NCBI RefSeq assembly: GCF_963511525.1
Contig: NZ_CAUPIY010000005.1
Location: 91,333-155,332 of the forward strand
From: Mobiluncus sp963511525
GTDB lineage: Bacteria > Actinomycetota > Actinomycetes > Actinomycetales > Actinomycetaceae
Direction: 5' to 3'
Length of the DNA: 64,000 nt
Shown here in pieces: positions 17,358-25,096 of the stretch. Positions within the stretch are counted from its first letter, which is position 1; every line of letters begins with the position of its first letter. A model generated the notes under the pieces. That model searched no databases and was not told where the DNA came from. It saw nothing but the letters and a program-made list of their open reading frames with translations. Both the position numbers and the translations under genes were made by a program.

Positions 17358-18329
17358 TTAGGCCCGGGGGTGCGCCTGCAAATACACCGCGCGGAGCTTG
17401 TCCATCGACAAGTGTGTATAGCGCTGGGTCGTGGCCAGGCTGGCGTGACCCAGGATTTCTTGGACACTGCGTAAATCCGCGCCGCCGTCCAAGAGGTGGG
17501 TGGCGGCGGTGTGACGCAGCCCGTGCGGTCCCAAGTCCGGTACTCCCGCCTGCGCGGTCAGGCGATGCAGCATACCGCGGACAATCCGCGTATCCCACAC
17601 CCCGCCTTTTGCCCCCAAAAATACCCGGTTCAGCGCTGGTTTTTCGGAATTCACGAGGGCGGGGCGGCCCTTTTCCAGGTACTCTTCCATCGCCAGTCCC
17701 GCGGGAATACCGTAGGGCACGACCCGCTGTTTGTCACCTTTTCCCGTCACCCGGATGGTGTGCTGGCTTTTGTTGATGTTACTGAGTTCCAGCCCAGTCA
17801 GCTCGCTGACCCGAATCCCGGTGGCATAGAGCAGTTCCAACGCAGCCCAGTCGCGCAGTTTCACCGGATCGGGGACAGCGGAATCTTCCCGGTAAGCGGC
17901 AGCTCGAGCCGTTTCCAACAGATGCGCCGCATCCGCGGCGGACAGAACCGTAGGCAGGGCGTTATCCGGCCGCGTTGCCCGCAAGTTTTGACCCGCATCG
18001 CCCTGGACTATACCGCGGACCTGCGCCCACGATGCAAAAGTGCGGAAAGACGCGACTCGGCGAGCCAGCGTGGCGCGGCTCATCCCCGCACGGCTCATCG
18101 ACCCCAGCCACGCCCGAATCCGGGCAGGATTAGCCAAATCCGCACGCAGCCGCGGCACCCCGGAGCCGTCATCGGAACCCGAATCAGCCAGGAAAGCCAT
18201 CAATTCTCGCAAATCCGTGAGATAGGCCCGCACGGTTTGCGGGGAAAGCCCCCGGTTTACGCTCAGCCATTGCCCAAAATCGGCGGTGATTTCCGAGGCG
18301 AAGTCCGCGGCTGGGTTATTGTCACTCAC
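17358..18329 (-). CDS. xerC: Tyrosine recombinase XerC
   Basis: Site-specific recombinase for chromosome dimer resolution at dif. The 323-residue product has an N-terminal SAM-like domain (FGQWLSVNRGLSPQTVRAYL...). Its catalytic domain carries all residues: Arg in ATGIRVSELTGL, Lys in GKGDKQRVVP, HxxR in HGLRHTAATHL, and His and the Tyr nucleophile in LGHASLATTQRYTHLS. Tyr is about residue 305. It is the last gene of yraN-comM-dprA-xerC, starting 9 bases after dprA. An alternative is a general phage-type integrase, but length and context favour XerC. Confidence 0.9.
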   Translation of the reverse strand: MSDNNPAADFASEITADFGQWLSVNRGLSPQTVRAYLTDLRELMAFLADSGSDDGSGVPRLRADLANPARIRAWLGSMSRAGMSRATLARRVASFRTFASWAQVRGIVQGDAGQNLRATRPDNALPTVLSAADAAHLLETARAAAYREDSAVPDPVKLRDWAALELLYATGIRVSELTGLELSNINKSQHTIRVTGKGDKQRVVPYGIPAGLAMEEYLEKGRPALVNSEKPALNRVFLGAKGGVWDTRIVRGMLHRLTAQAGVPDLGPHGLRHTAATHLLDGGADLRSVQEILGHASLATTQRYTHLSMDKLRAVYLQAHPRA

Positions 18330-18338
18330 CCCATGATT

Positions 18339-19697
18339 CTATCTGGCCAGAGCTGCCGCCCCCAGACGATACCGCCCGTTGCGGGTTTCAACCTTGCCAT
18401 CCAACTCCATCAGACCCAGCTCACTTTGCACCGTGCGGGTCCCCAAACCGGCTCCACGAGCAACCTGCTCCAAGGATTTCCACGCCGTTTTAGACAGGGA
18501 ATCAATGACTTTCACGCCGTCACTGCTCAATCCGGCAAAGAGCGAGGGCGCCGGGATTTGTCCGGCGGAGTTGCGTGGGGGCTCAGCCGCTGCCGCCCCG
18601 CCACCATGCACGTTTTGTTTCACTGCGTTCAGCGGAAACATGAGTTCCAGGATCTCCTCCGCACTCGTCACCAGGGCAGCTCCCTCACGAATCAGCCGGT
18701 GGCATCCTATCGAAGCGGCGGAAGTGACCGGCCCGGGCACTGCGGCGACTTGACGTCCCTGCTCAGCACCATGATTGGCGGTAGACATTGCTCCGGAACG
18801 CTCGCCGGCTTCAACCACCACCACGACTTGGGACAGAGCCGAAATGATGCGGTTGCGGGTCAAAAACAGATGTTTAGCGGGTCGCTGCGAAGGCGGAGCT
18901 TCGCTGACAATGGCCCCGGTTTGTTGAATTTGAGAAAATAGCCGCGCATTCATGGCCGGGTATAGCTCGCCCAGCCCGCCGGCTTGGACGCTGATGGTTT
19001 TCCCTCGTGAGGCGAGCGCCCCTTGGTGAGCGGCCGCGTCAATCCCATAGGCTCCCCCGCTGATGACCCAAATGCCGCGCTCTCCCAGTTCATAAGCGAT
19101 TTCCTGCGCTATGTCGGTTCCGTAGTGTGTTGCGCAGCGAGCCCCCACCAGCGCCACTGCCCCCTCTGGTGCCAGTGCCTGCAAAGCCCGCGGATTGCCC
19201 CGCACCCACAGCGCCAACGGCGCCACCATTCCCAGGTCGTCCGCCATCATCGGCCAAGCCGCATCGCCAGGCACCACCAACGTCCCACCATCTCGGCTCA
19301 ACAGCTGATACTCCATCTCTAAGTTGAGTTCCCGCAGCCGCATAGCCCACCCTTCAACTTGAGCCACAGACGCCGGCAGCCTCGCGGGTTGAAACACGGT
19401 GCGAATTATCATGTCATCGATTTCCGGCAGCTTCGCCGCCAAAAATTTCACCCGCTCCAAGGCCTCCATCACCCCGAAATGTCCGATGACCTGGCCCACG
19501 ACGGGCTCCCCCGGCTGGGCAATAGCGGTCCAGATTGCCCGAGCCCGGCGTTCTTCCGGGCTCGGCCCGGCTGTGGCCGAATCCGCCGATGACTGCGTCT
19601 CATCTTTGGGCAGGTTCGACGATTCTTGCGGCACGTCATCTGGCGTGTCCGTTTGGGTGTCTGTTGGCAATTCCTCTGTTAGGCTCAACGTTTCCAT
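18339..19697 (-). CDS. dprA: DNA-processing protein DprA
   Basis: Binds incoming single-stranded DNA and loads RecA during transformation; it is present in many bacteria of unknown competence. The 452-residue product has a hydrophilic N-terminal extension (about 1-45, Thr/Asp/Ser-rich). The Rossmann-like core has VALVGARCATHYGT, SGGAYGIDAAAHQGAL, NRIISAL and GAMSTANHGAEQGR. A C-terminal winged helix (about 385-450) includes SLEQVARGAGLGTRTVQSEL. SD AAAGGA lies 6 bases before the ATG, and comM ends 10 bases upstream. Together with comM and yraN it forms a recombination/transformation-type operon. Confidence 0.93.
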   Translation of the reverse strand: METLSLTEELPTDTQTDTPDDVPQESSNLPKDETQSSADSATAGPSPEERRARAIWTAIAQPGEPVVGQVIGHFGVMEALERVKFLAAKLPEIDDMIIRTVFQPARLPASVAQVEGWAMRLRELNLEMEYQLLSRDGGTLVVPGDAAWPMMADDLGMVAPLALWVRGNPRALQALAPEGAVALVGARCATHYGTDIAQEIAYELGERGIWVISGGAYGIDAAAHQGALASRGKTISVQAGGLGELYPAMNARLFSQIQQTGAIVSEAPPSQRPAKHLFLTRNRIISALSQVVVVVEAGERSGAMSTANHGAEQGRQVAAVPGPVTSAASIGCHRLIREGAALVTSAEEILELMFPLNAVKQNVHGGGAAAAEPPRNSAGQIPAPSLFAGLSSDGVKVIDSLSKTAWKSLEQVARGAGLGTRTVQSELGLMELDGKVETRNGRYRLGAAALAR

Positions 19698-19707
19698 GGG
19701 TTTCCTT

Positions 19708-21276
19708 TCATACGTGCAGACTGAATCCTTCGTTTTGACGCCGCAGTGTCATCGCGGTCCCCAGCTCCGGCAGTCCCGGAACAGTTTTTCCGCTCAAATC
19801 GGCAACGGTCCAAGCCAGACGCAAGACGCGTTGAGCTCCCCGCATGGACAGGCGACCCTTTTCCACCACGGTGTCGACCAGTCCAATCAGCTCACGAGTG
19901 AAACCGCCTTCAGGCTGACGCAAGAACGGTCCGGGAATTTCCCTATTCAAATCCCATCCCCGGTCTTTCCACCGCTCCCGTTGCACGTCACGAGCGCGTT
20001 GCACTCGCTCCGCGACCACCGCGGTGGTGTCAGCGGGTTTCGCTCCCGCTAGCGAGCCGCGGCCCGGTGATTCCACCTGAATTTGGATGTCCATCCGGTC
20101 CAGCAGCGGCCCGCTCAACCGTTCCAGATATCGTTTGCGGGAATAGGGCGTGCAGGTACAGGTGGCCCGCCGACTGCCGGCATTACCACAAGGGCAGGGA
20201 TTGGCTGCCATAATGAGTTGGAACCGTGCCGGATATTGGGCCGCGCCAGCCGCTCGATGCAGGGTGATTTCCCCGTTTTCCAACGGTTCCCGAAGGGAAT
20301 CCAAGACCCGCGCTCCGAACTCGGGAGCCTCGTCCAGGAACAATACTCCCCGGTGAGCCAGGGAAGCGGCACCCGGACGCGGCACTCCTGAGCCACCTCC
20401 CACCATAGCCGCCAGCGTTGCTGAATGATGCGGAGCTTGGAAGGGAGGTTGGCGGATTAGTCCGTCCTGTGGCGCTAACGTTCCGGCTAGGGAATGCAGG
20501 GCTGTGACCTCTACGGATTGTTCCACGTCCAGGGGTGGGAGGATTCCGGGTAGCCGCGAGGCCAGCATGGTTTTTCCCGAGCCGGGAGTGCCTATCATCA
20601 GCAGGTGGTGGCCTCCCGCGGCCGCCACTTCCATCGCTTGACAGGCGGCAGCCTGCCCGCGAATGTCGGAAAAATCCCCACCCGGACCAACGACAAGAGC
20701 TGGGGTATTGTCCCCGTCCTCTGCCCCCGCCGGGTCTTCCGGCGGGGGCAGAGGCATCATCAAGTCTCCCCCCAACAACTCGATGACTTGCCCTAGGTGA
20801 TGCACCCCCACCACATCGACCCCAGGCACTAGAGAAGCCTCCGCAAGGTTCGCTTGTGGCACCAAAATCTTAGTTTTCCCGGTTTTCATGGCCCCAATGA
20901 CACTGGGCAAAATACCCCGGATTCCAATGACCCTACCGTCCAGCCCCAGCTCTCCCAGCATGATGCACTGCCCGGCTCGACTGCGAGAAATGACCCCCAT
21001 CGCGGCCAATATGCCGACCGCCATCGCCAGGTCGTAGCCGGAACCGGTCTTTGGCAGAGACGCCGGGGACAGGTTCAACACAATCCGCGTTCCCGGCCAT
21101 TCATACAGGCAGCTGGTTACCGCAGCGCGAACCCGGTCTTTGGCTTCCCGCACCGCCGTGTCTGGCAGTCCGACCAGGCTGTAGGCTGTCATCCCATCGG
21201 AAATATGGACTTCGACCCGAACCGGGCGCGCCTCCATCCCCACCAAACAAATCGACCAAGCAAATCCTGAACTCAT
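19708..21276 (-). CDS. comM: YifB/ComM-family Mg-chelatase-like AAA+ ATPase
   Basis: Hexameric helicase-like AAA+ protein. ComM promotes branch migration during natural transformation in Gammaproteobacteria. Starting at the ATG at 21276 (MSSGFAWSICLVGMEARPVRVEV) the product is 522 residues, the normal size. It has an N-terminal ChlI/LonC-like domain, Walker A IGTPGSGKTMLASRL (about 230), Walker B GVLFLDEAPEF, and a cysteine cluster NPCPCGNAGSRRATCTC before the sensor region. The ATG overlaps the yraN stop (ATGA), so 38 extra in-frame upstream codons are rejected. Helicase activity in this lineage is inferred. Confidence 0.92.
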   Translation of the reverse strand: MSSGFAWSICLVGMEARPVRVEVHISDGMTAYSLVGLPDTAVREAKDRVRAAVTSCLYEWPGTRIVLNLSPASLPKTGSGYDLAMAVGILAAMGVISRSRAGQCIMLGELGLDGRVIGIRGILPSVIGAMKTGKTKILVPQANLAEASLVPGVDVVGVHHLGQVIELLGGDLMMPLPPPEDPAGAEDGDNTPALVVGPGGDFSDIRGQAAACQAMEVAAAGGHHLLMIGTPGSGKTMLASRLPGILPPLDVEQSVEVTALHSLAGTLAPQDGLIRQPPFQAPHHSATLAAMVGGGSGVPRPGAASLAHRGVLFLDEAPEFGARVLDSLREPLENGEITLHRAAGAAQYPARFQLIMAANPCPCGNAGSRRATCTCTPYSRKRYLERLSGPLLDRMDIQIQVESPGRGSLAGAKPADTTAVVAERVQRARDVQRERWKDRGWDLNREIPGPFLRQPEGGFTRELIGLVDTVVEKGRLSMRGAQRVLRLAWTVADLSGKTVPGLPELGTAMTLRRQNEGFSLHV

Positions 21277-21761
21277 TTCAACCCCTGCAGATGTTTCACC
21301 ATGGGTTCGCCGCGCCCGTCCCAATCCACGCTGCACAAATCCAGGCTGACCGCCCGGTGCGCGGGGACAATTTCGCGCTGCGCCAACCAAGATCCCATGA
21401 CCCGACGCATCCGTGCCAACTTTTTCATGGTGATGGCCTCAATAGGCATCCCATGCCGGTGATTGGAACGAGTCTTAACCTCCACGAACCCCAGGACTCC
21501 CTCGGGGCTGAGGGCAACTATGTCGACTTCCCCGGCTCGACATCGCCAATTCCGGTCCACAATCACGTATCCCGCAGCTTTCAGAGACTCAGCTGCGACT
21601 TCCTCTCCAGCCATGCCCAGCTGTCGATTGTGCAGGTTTCGCGGCTTAGAGGCATCAGGCCCCGCTGCCCGACGCGCGGGGCTACCGGCTTTACAGCAGC
21701 GTCGGGCGTCCATTCCGGCACTGGCTTTATGACTGGTTTCAACGGTATTCGCGTAGCTCAT
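21273..21761 (-). CDS. yraN: UPF0102 (YraN) nuclease-fold protein
   Basis: A 162-residue protein of unknown exact function with the restriction-endonuclease-like core of UPF0102: GEEVAAESLKAAGYVIVDRNWRCRAGEVDIV, with the acidic GExD residues, followed by FVEVKTRSN (ExK). The first ~45 residues are a non-conserved hydrophilic extension rich in Cys/Arg/Ala, so the real start could be later, near the GEEVA segment. It is the first gene of the operon with comM, dprA and xerC. The shared 17-bp element lies 46 bases before the ATG used here, which supports this start. Confidence 0.85.
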   Translation of the reverse strand: MSYANTVETSHKASAGMDARRCCKAGSPARRAAGPDASKPRNLHNRQLGMAGEEVAAESLKAAGYVIVDRNWRCRAGEVDIVALSPEGVLGFVEVKTRSNHRHGMPIEAITMKKLARMRRVMGSWLAQREIVPAHRAVSLDLCSVDWDGRGEPMVKHLQGLK

Positions 21762-21807
21762 GGACTCAGCTTCGCGCGCTCGGACCCACCGACCAAGCCC
21801 GAAAATC

Positions 21808-21824
21808 TTTACCTGTGGAAAACC
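21808..21824 (-). promoter_or_regulatory. Shared 17-bp element (copy 2) before yraN-comM-dprA-xerC
   Basis: On the minus strand the bases GGTTTTCCACAGGTAAA lie 46 bases before the yraN ATG, identical to 15768-15784 before the M23-like gene and at the same distance. A DnaA-box-like TTATCCACA is adjacent at 21828-21836 (plus strand), here in the opposite orientation to the element. This is a candidate common regulatory site. Confidence 0.6.
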
Positions 21825-21924
21825 GACTTATCCACAACCCCAAAAACGTCGAAAATCCGCCAATCGACCCGATTTAATGAATTTCGGCTGACGAAATCGG
21901 AGCTAAAACAGCAACCAATGTACG

Positions 21925-22233
21925 CTAGGGAATCTCAATTTCTGGTTTCGCCAGTTCCTCCACATTGACATCTTTAAACGTCAGGACCCGCACGTTTTGC
22001 ACGAAACGCGAGGAACGGTACACGTCCCAAACCCAGGCATCCTCCAAGGTAATCTCAAAGAACACGTCCCCACCGGCATTATTGTGCGTGGTGACGTCAA
22101 CCTTGTTCGCCAGATAAAAGCGCCGGTCGGTTTCCACGACATAGCTAAACAAGGAAATCACATCGCGATATTCTCGGTATAAATCCAGTTCCAGCCCGTT
22201 TTCATAGGACTCAATATCGTCGTTGTTGACCAT
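21925..22233 (-). CDS. DUF2469 family protein
   Basis: A 102-residue acidic cytoplasmic protein, recognisable by DDIESYENGLELDLYREYRDVISLFSYVVETDRRFYLAN (seen in pieces: ELDLYREYRDV and VVETDRRFYLAN). This family is almost restricted to actinobacteria, where it sits next to rnhB and lepB. No function is known. I use the ATG at 22233 rather than the GTG one codon earlier because AAAGG is better spaced (7 bases) from the ATG. It is the last gene of lepB-rnhB-DUF2469. Confidence 0.9.
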   Translation of the reverse strand: MVNNDDIESYENGLELDLYREYRDVISLFSYVVETDRRFYLANKVDVTTHNNAGGDVFFEITLEDAWVWDVYRSSRFVQNVRVLTFKDVNVEELAKPEIEIP

Positions 22234-22259
22234 CACGCAACCTTTCGTACCCCTCTACC

Positions 22260-22967
22260 CTACCGGAGCTTCCAAGTTTTGCGGTGCCAAACACTCGTGC
22301 CCAATTCAGCCAGCGCCGCTCGATGGGCGGCAGTTCCGTAGCCCACATTTTTCGCCCAGCCGTATCCGGGGTCGCACAAGCTGCGCATGAAGGCGTCCCG
22401 GTACACTTTCGCCAGTACGGACGCACCGGCGATTACGGCGGATTTCCCATCCCCCTTGACCAGGGTTTCCACGCTGACTTCCGGGGAACTCACTAGGTTT
22501 CCCGCCCCGGCAAACAGGTCGGGTTGCCCCGGCGGCGCGAGGTAGTCAAGGTTTCCGTCTAATAGAAGCCTTTGCGGCAGATGTCCACGGGCGTCCAACT
22601 CGTTCAGCGCGCGCCAACCCGCCAAACGCAGCGCGGGGATAATCCCCAATTCGTCGATTTCCGTATTCGAAGCTTGACCAATGGCAAAGTCCCTGACCCA
22701 GGCTCTGATGGGTTCTTGCAGTGCCAAGCGGCGGCGTTCCGTAAGCTGCTTGGAATCGTTCAATCCGGCAGGGAAACCCTGGGGAAAATCCGGGTTTTCC
22801 AGGCTACGCTGGTCAATCACCGTCACACCCACGCAAACCGGACCCGCCAGAGCGCCGCGCCCGACCTCGTCCATCCCCCCAATCAGAGGGAGGTGTCCCT
22901 CACGACTGTTGCCACCGCGCTTCGCCAAAGCGGACAAAGCCGCGGTTTCCCAAGATAAATCAACCAC
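22260..22967 (-). CDS. rnhB: Ribonuclease HII
   Basis: Removes ribonucleotides from RNA/DNA hybrids. The 235-residue product has GGMDEVGRGALAGPV with the catalytic Asp-Glu pair, LNDSKQLTERRR, LLLDGNLDYL, VKGDGKSAVIAGASVLAKVYRD (KxD...SxxAK core) and GYGTAAHRAAL, all in order. The length is normal. It sits 10 bases after lepB, so it is almost certainly cotranscribed with lepB and the DUF2469 gene. Confidence 0.95.
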   Translation of the reverse strand: MVDLSWETAALSALAKRGGNSREGHLPLIGGMDEVGRGALAGPVCVGVTVIDQRSLENPDFPQGFPAGLNDSKQLTERRRLALQEPIRAWVRDFAIGQASNTEIDELGIIPALRLAGWRALNELDARGHLPQRLLLDGNLDYLAPPGQPDLFAGAGNLVSSPEVSVETLVKGDGKSAVIAGASVLAKVYRDAFMRSLCDPGYGWAKNVGYGTAAHRAALAELGTSVWHRKTWKLR

Positions 22968-22977
22968 TCAGCGTGCC

Positions 22978-24315
22978 TCAACCCCCGTGGGGACGCGTCT
23001 CGAATGCTTCAGAGTTGAATTCGTCAGCCGGGGCGGCAGGCTTGGGTATATTGTAAAAAGCACAGCTGGGCGTAATGAACTTCATCCGTTCAATCGGCCA
23101 AATCACCACAAAAGCCCGCCCCACCACGTTCGATTCAGAGACAAAACCGTGGGAAGGCTTGTCCTGGTGCCAACGGGAATCGGCGGAATGCGGCCGATTA
23201 TCCCCCATCACCCACAGCGACTTTTGGGGCACGACCACAGAAAACTCGATGTCAGACGAGACCCCGGTCTTGGGGATGTAGTCCTCATCGATGGACTTGC
23301 CGTTGATGGTCATCAGCCCGTCCTCGTCACAGCAAGTCACGTCATCTCCGGGCAATCCAATCACACGTTTGATCAGGTAACCTTGAGAATCTTCAGGCAG
23401 CAAGCCCACGAAAATCCCGAAACTCTTAATCTTGGTGGCAATCTGGAACGGAGTGTTGTCAGGAGGGCGTTTGCGCATCTGCTCGGCGGCGCTTTCGCTC
23501 CATCCCTCCACGTCTTCAAAAACGATGATGTCGCCGCGGTTGATGTCTCCGTGCCGGGCGGAAAACTTGTTGACCAGCACAGAGTCGTTAATCATCAGGG
23601 TTTTTTCCATGGACTGCGACGGGATGTAAAAGGGCTGCAACAGAAACAGTCGAATCAGCGAACTGATGGCCAGCGCCGTAATCACCACCGCGATGAACTC
23701 GAAGTACCACGGCAAATCCAACGCCATATGCGAGCGGTCTGAACCCTCTGGTCCGGGTCTCGCCCCGGGAGGAAGGGCGTTCATACCCGCCGGTCCGGGA
23801 ATCCTATTGCCACGCCTCCGTTTCGTTTCGTCTTCCTCATCGTCGAGTTGAAAGGCGGTTTCGTCGTCCTCTTTGAGAAATTTTTGTTCTCCAGAAATCT
23901 CGGGCAATTCCTCGATTCCTGGCATCATACCGGGAAAAGGCATCGCACCATAGGGCGGGAAAGGCATCCCGGGAAACGGCCCCATCCCCGCCGGCGGAAG
24001 CCCCCCAGGCCCCGGCATTAACGGCATCCCGTTGGGATTCATTCCAGGAAACTCCATCCCGTCCGGTGGCGGAAACTGCGGAGGGTATCCTCCCGGGAAA
24101 GCCTCTGGCGGGAAAGGCATTCCTGCACCTCCCGGCCCATACGCCCCCTCTTCACCAGGAAGCGGCCCACCGGGGAACCCTTCGTAACCGGCAGGAAAAG
24201 GGCCGGGCATGGTTCCCGCCCCGGCAAACTGCGGATTCATGCCGAAGCCGTCCGGGGAGGCACCCGAGAACTGGGCGTCTCGGTTGTCATTCTCAGGCTG
24301 CTGGGGCATCGTCAT
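22978..24315 (-). CDS. lepB: Signal peptidase I with long Pro/Gly/Met-rich N-terminus
   Basis: Cleaves signal peptides of exported proteins. The catalytic part is the last ~240 of 445 residues. One membrane helix (FIAVVITALAISSLIRLFLL, about 212-231) precedes the Ser box YIPSQSMEKTL. The Lys box is YLIKRVIGLPGDDV, followed by VPQKSLWVMGDNRPHSADSR. The first ~150 residues are a low-complexity cytoplasmic stretch of PFPGMPFPPYGAMPF-type repeats, then an acidic patch; this is unusually long. It follows rplS and precedes rnhB. Confidence 0.93.
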   Translation of the reverse strand: MTMPQQPENDNRDAQFSGASPDGFGMNPQFAGAGTMPGPFPAGYEGFPGGPLPGEEGAYGPGGAGMPFPPEAFPGGYPPQFPPPDGMEFPGMNPNGMPLMPGPGGLPPAGMGPFPGMPFPPYGAMPFPGMMPGIEELPEISGEQKFLKEDDETAFQLDDEEDETKRRRGNRIPGPAGMNALPPGARPGPEGSDRSHMALDLPWYFEFIAVVITALAISSLIRLFLLQPFYIPSQSMEKTLMINDSVLVNKFSARHGDINRGDIIVFEDVEGWSESAAEQMRKRPPDNTPFQIATKIKSFGIFVGLLPEDSQGYLIKRVIGLPGDDVTCCDEDGLMTINGKSIDEDYIPKTGVSSDIEFSVVVPQKSLWVMGDNRPHSADSRWHQDKPSHGFVSESNVVGRAFVVIWPIERMKFITPSCAFYNIPKPAAPADEFNSEAFETRPHGG

Positions 24316-24340
24316 AACAAAAAGAATAGCCTAAAAGCCT

Positions 24341-24379
24341 AAAGGAAGCCCGAACATTTACGGTCCGAGCTTCCTTTTT
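24341..24379 (-). terminator. Intrinsic terminator between rplS and lepB
   Basis: GGAAGC...GCTTCC forms a strong hairpin (extended by CG pairs), about 105 bases after the rplS stop on the minus strand, followed by TTTAGGCTTTT. The other strand carries TTTTT after the stem. It lies just 5' of the lepB start, so lepB-rnhB needs its own promoter or readthrough. Confidence 0.6.
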
Positions 24380-24484
24380 AGGATGAATTTTTGCGACAGA
24401 TTCCGCCTTGACTTTCTGACTGTCTAAAGCCGGTTTTCTCGCTTTCTCCGACTGGGAGTCAGCGGCTGCCGCGATGTCTGCGGG

Positions 24485-24832
24485 TCAGCGCTTTTCGATA
24501 ACCTTAGCCGCCTTGCCGTGACGATCACGCAGGTAGTACAGCTTGGCGCGGCGCACATCGCCGCGGGTCACTACCTCAATCTTGTCGACGGTCGGGGCGT
24601 GCAGCGGGAAAGTACGTTCCACACCGGTACCGAAAGACAGCTTCCGCACGGTGAAGGTTTCCCCTACCCCGCCGCCGTGACGAGCGATAACTACGCCCTG
24701 GAAAATCTGAATACGGGAACGGTTCCCCTCGATAACCTTTACGTGTACTTTTACGGTGTCGCCCGGACGAAAATCCGGAACATCCTCACGCATTACGGCT
24801 TTGCCGATTTCCTCAACCAGAGGCTTCTGCAT
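24485..24832 (-). CDS. rplS: 50S ribosomal protein L19
   Basis: Large-subunit protein at the 30S interface. It is 115 residues, with FRPGDTVKVHVKVIEGNRSRIQIFQG (in pieces: FRPGDTVKVHVKV and RIQIFQGVVIA), SFGTGVERTFPLHAP and RAKLYYLRDRHGKAAKV, as in all L19. SD GGAGAAAC is present. A 264-base gap lies between it and the upstream trmD stop; it may carry a promoter, but I see no clear hexamer pair there. Confidence 0.97.
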   Translation of the reverse strand: MQKPLVEEIGKAVMREDVPDFRPGDTVKVHVKVIEGNRSRIQIFQGVVIARHGGGVGETFTVRKLSFGTGVERTFPLHAPTVDKIEVVTRGDVRRAKLYYLRDRHGKAAKVIEKR

Positions 24833-25096
24833 TGTTTCTCCTTGACGCTCCTGCCACAGGTCAAAAACGTCTCACTGCGGGCACCTTACGCCATAGCGTT
24901 GTGCCGATTGTTTATCGCTCCGTGTTCGGGTCCCCCTGTGGCAGGTTGCCCGCGAAGCCGTACCATTTTGCCACAAACCTAGGCCGGAACGCCACTTTTG
25001 CCGTTGCACACTCGATTCATCCACCCAGTCACACCAAACCGGCGCTGATTCGTGGGCCGCGCGGGACGGCATCGCGTCCGCGAAATTACGCACCCA

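Noticed and set aside
17496..18941. Long plus-strand frame opposite xerC and dprA
   Set aside because: No recognisable domain; xerC and dprA on the other strand have all family motifs.
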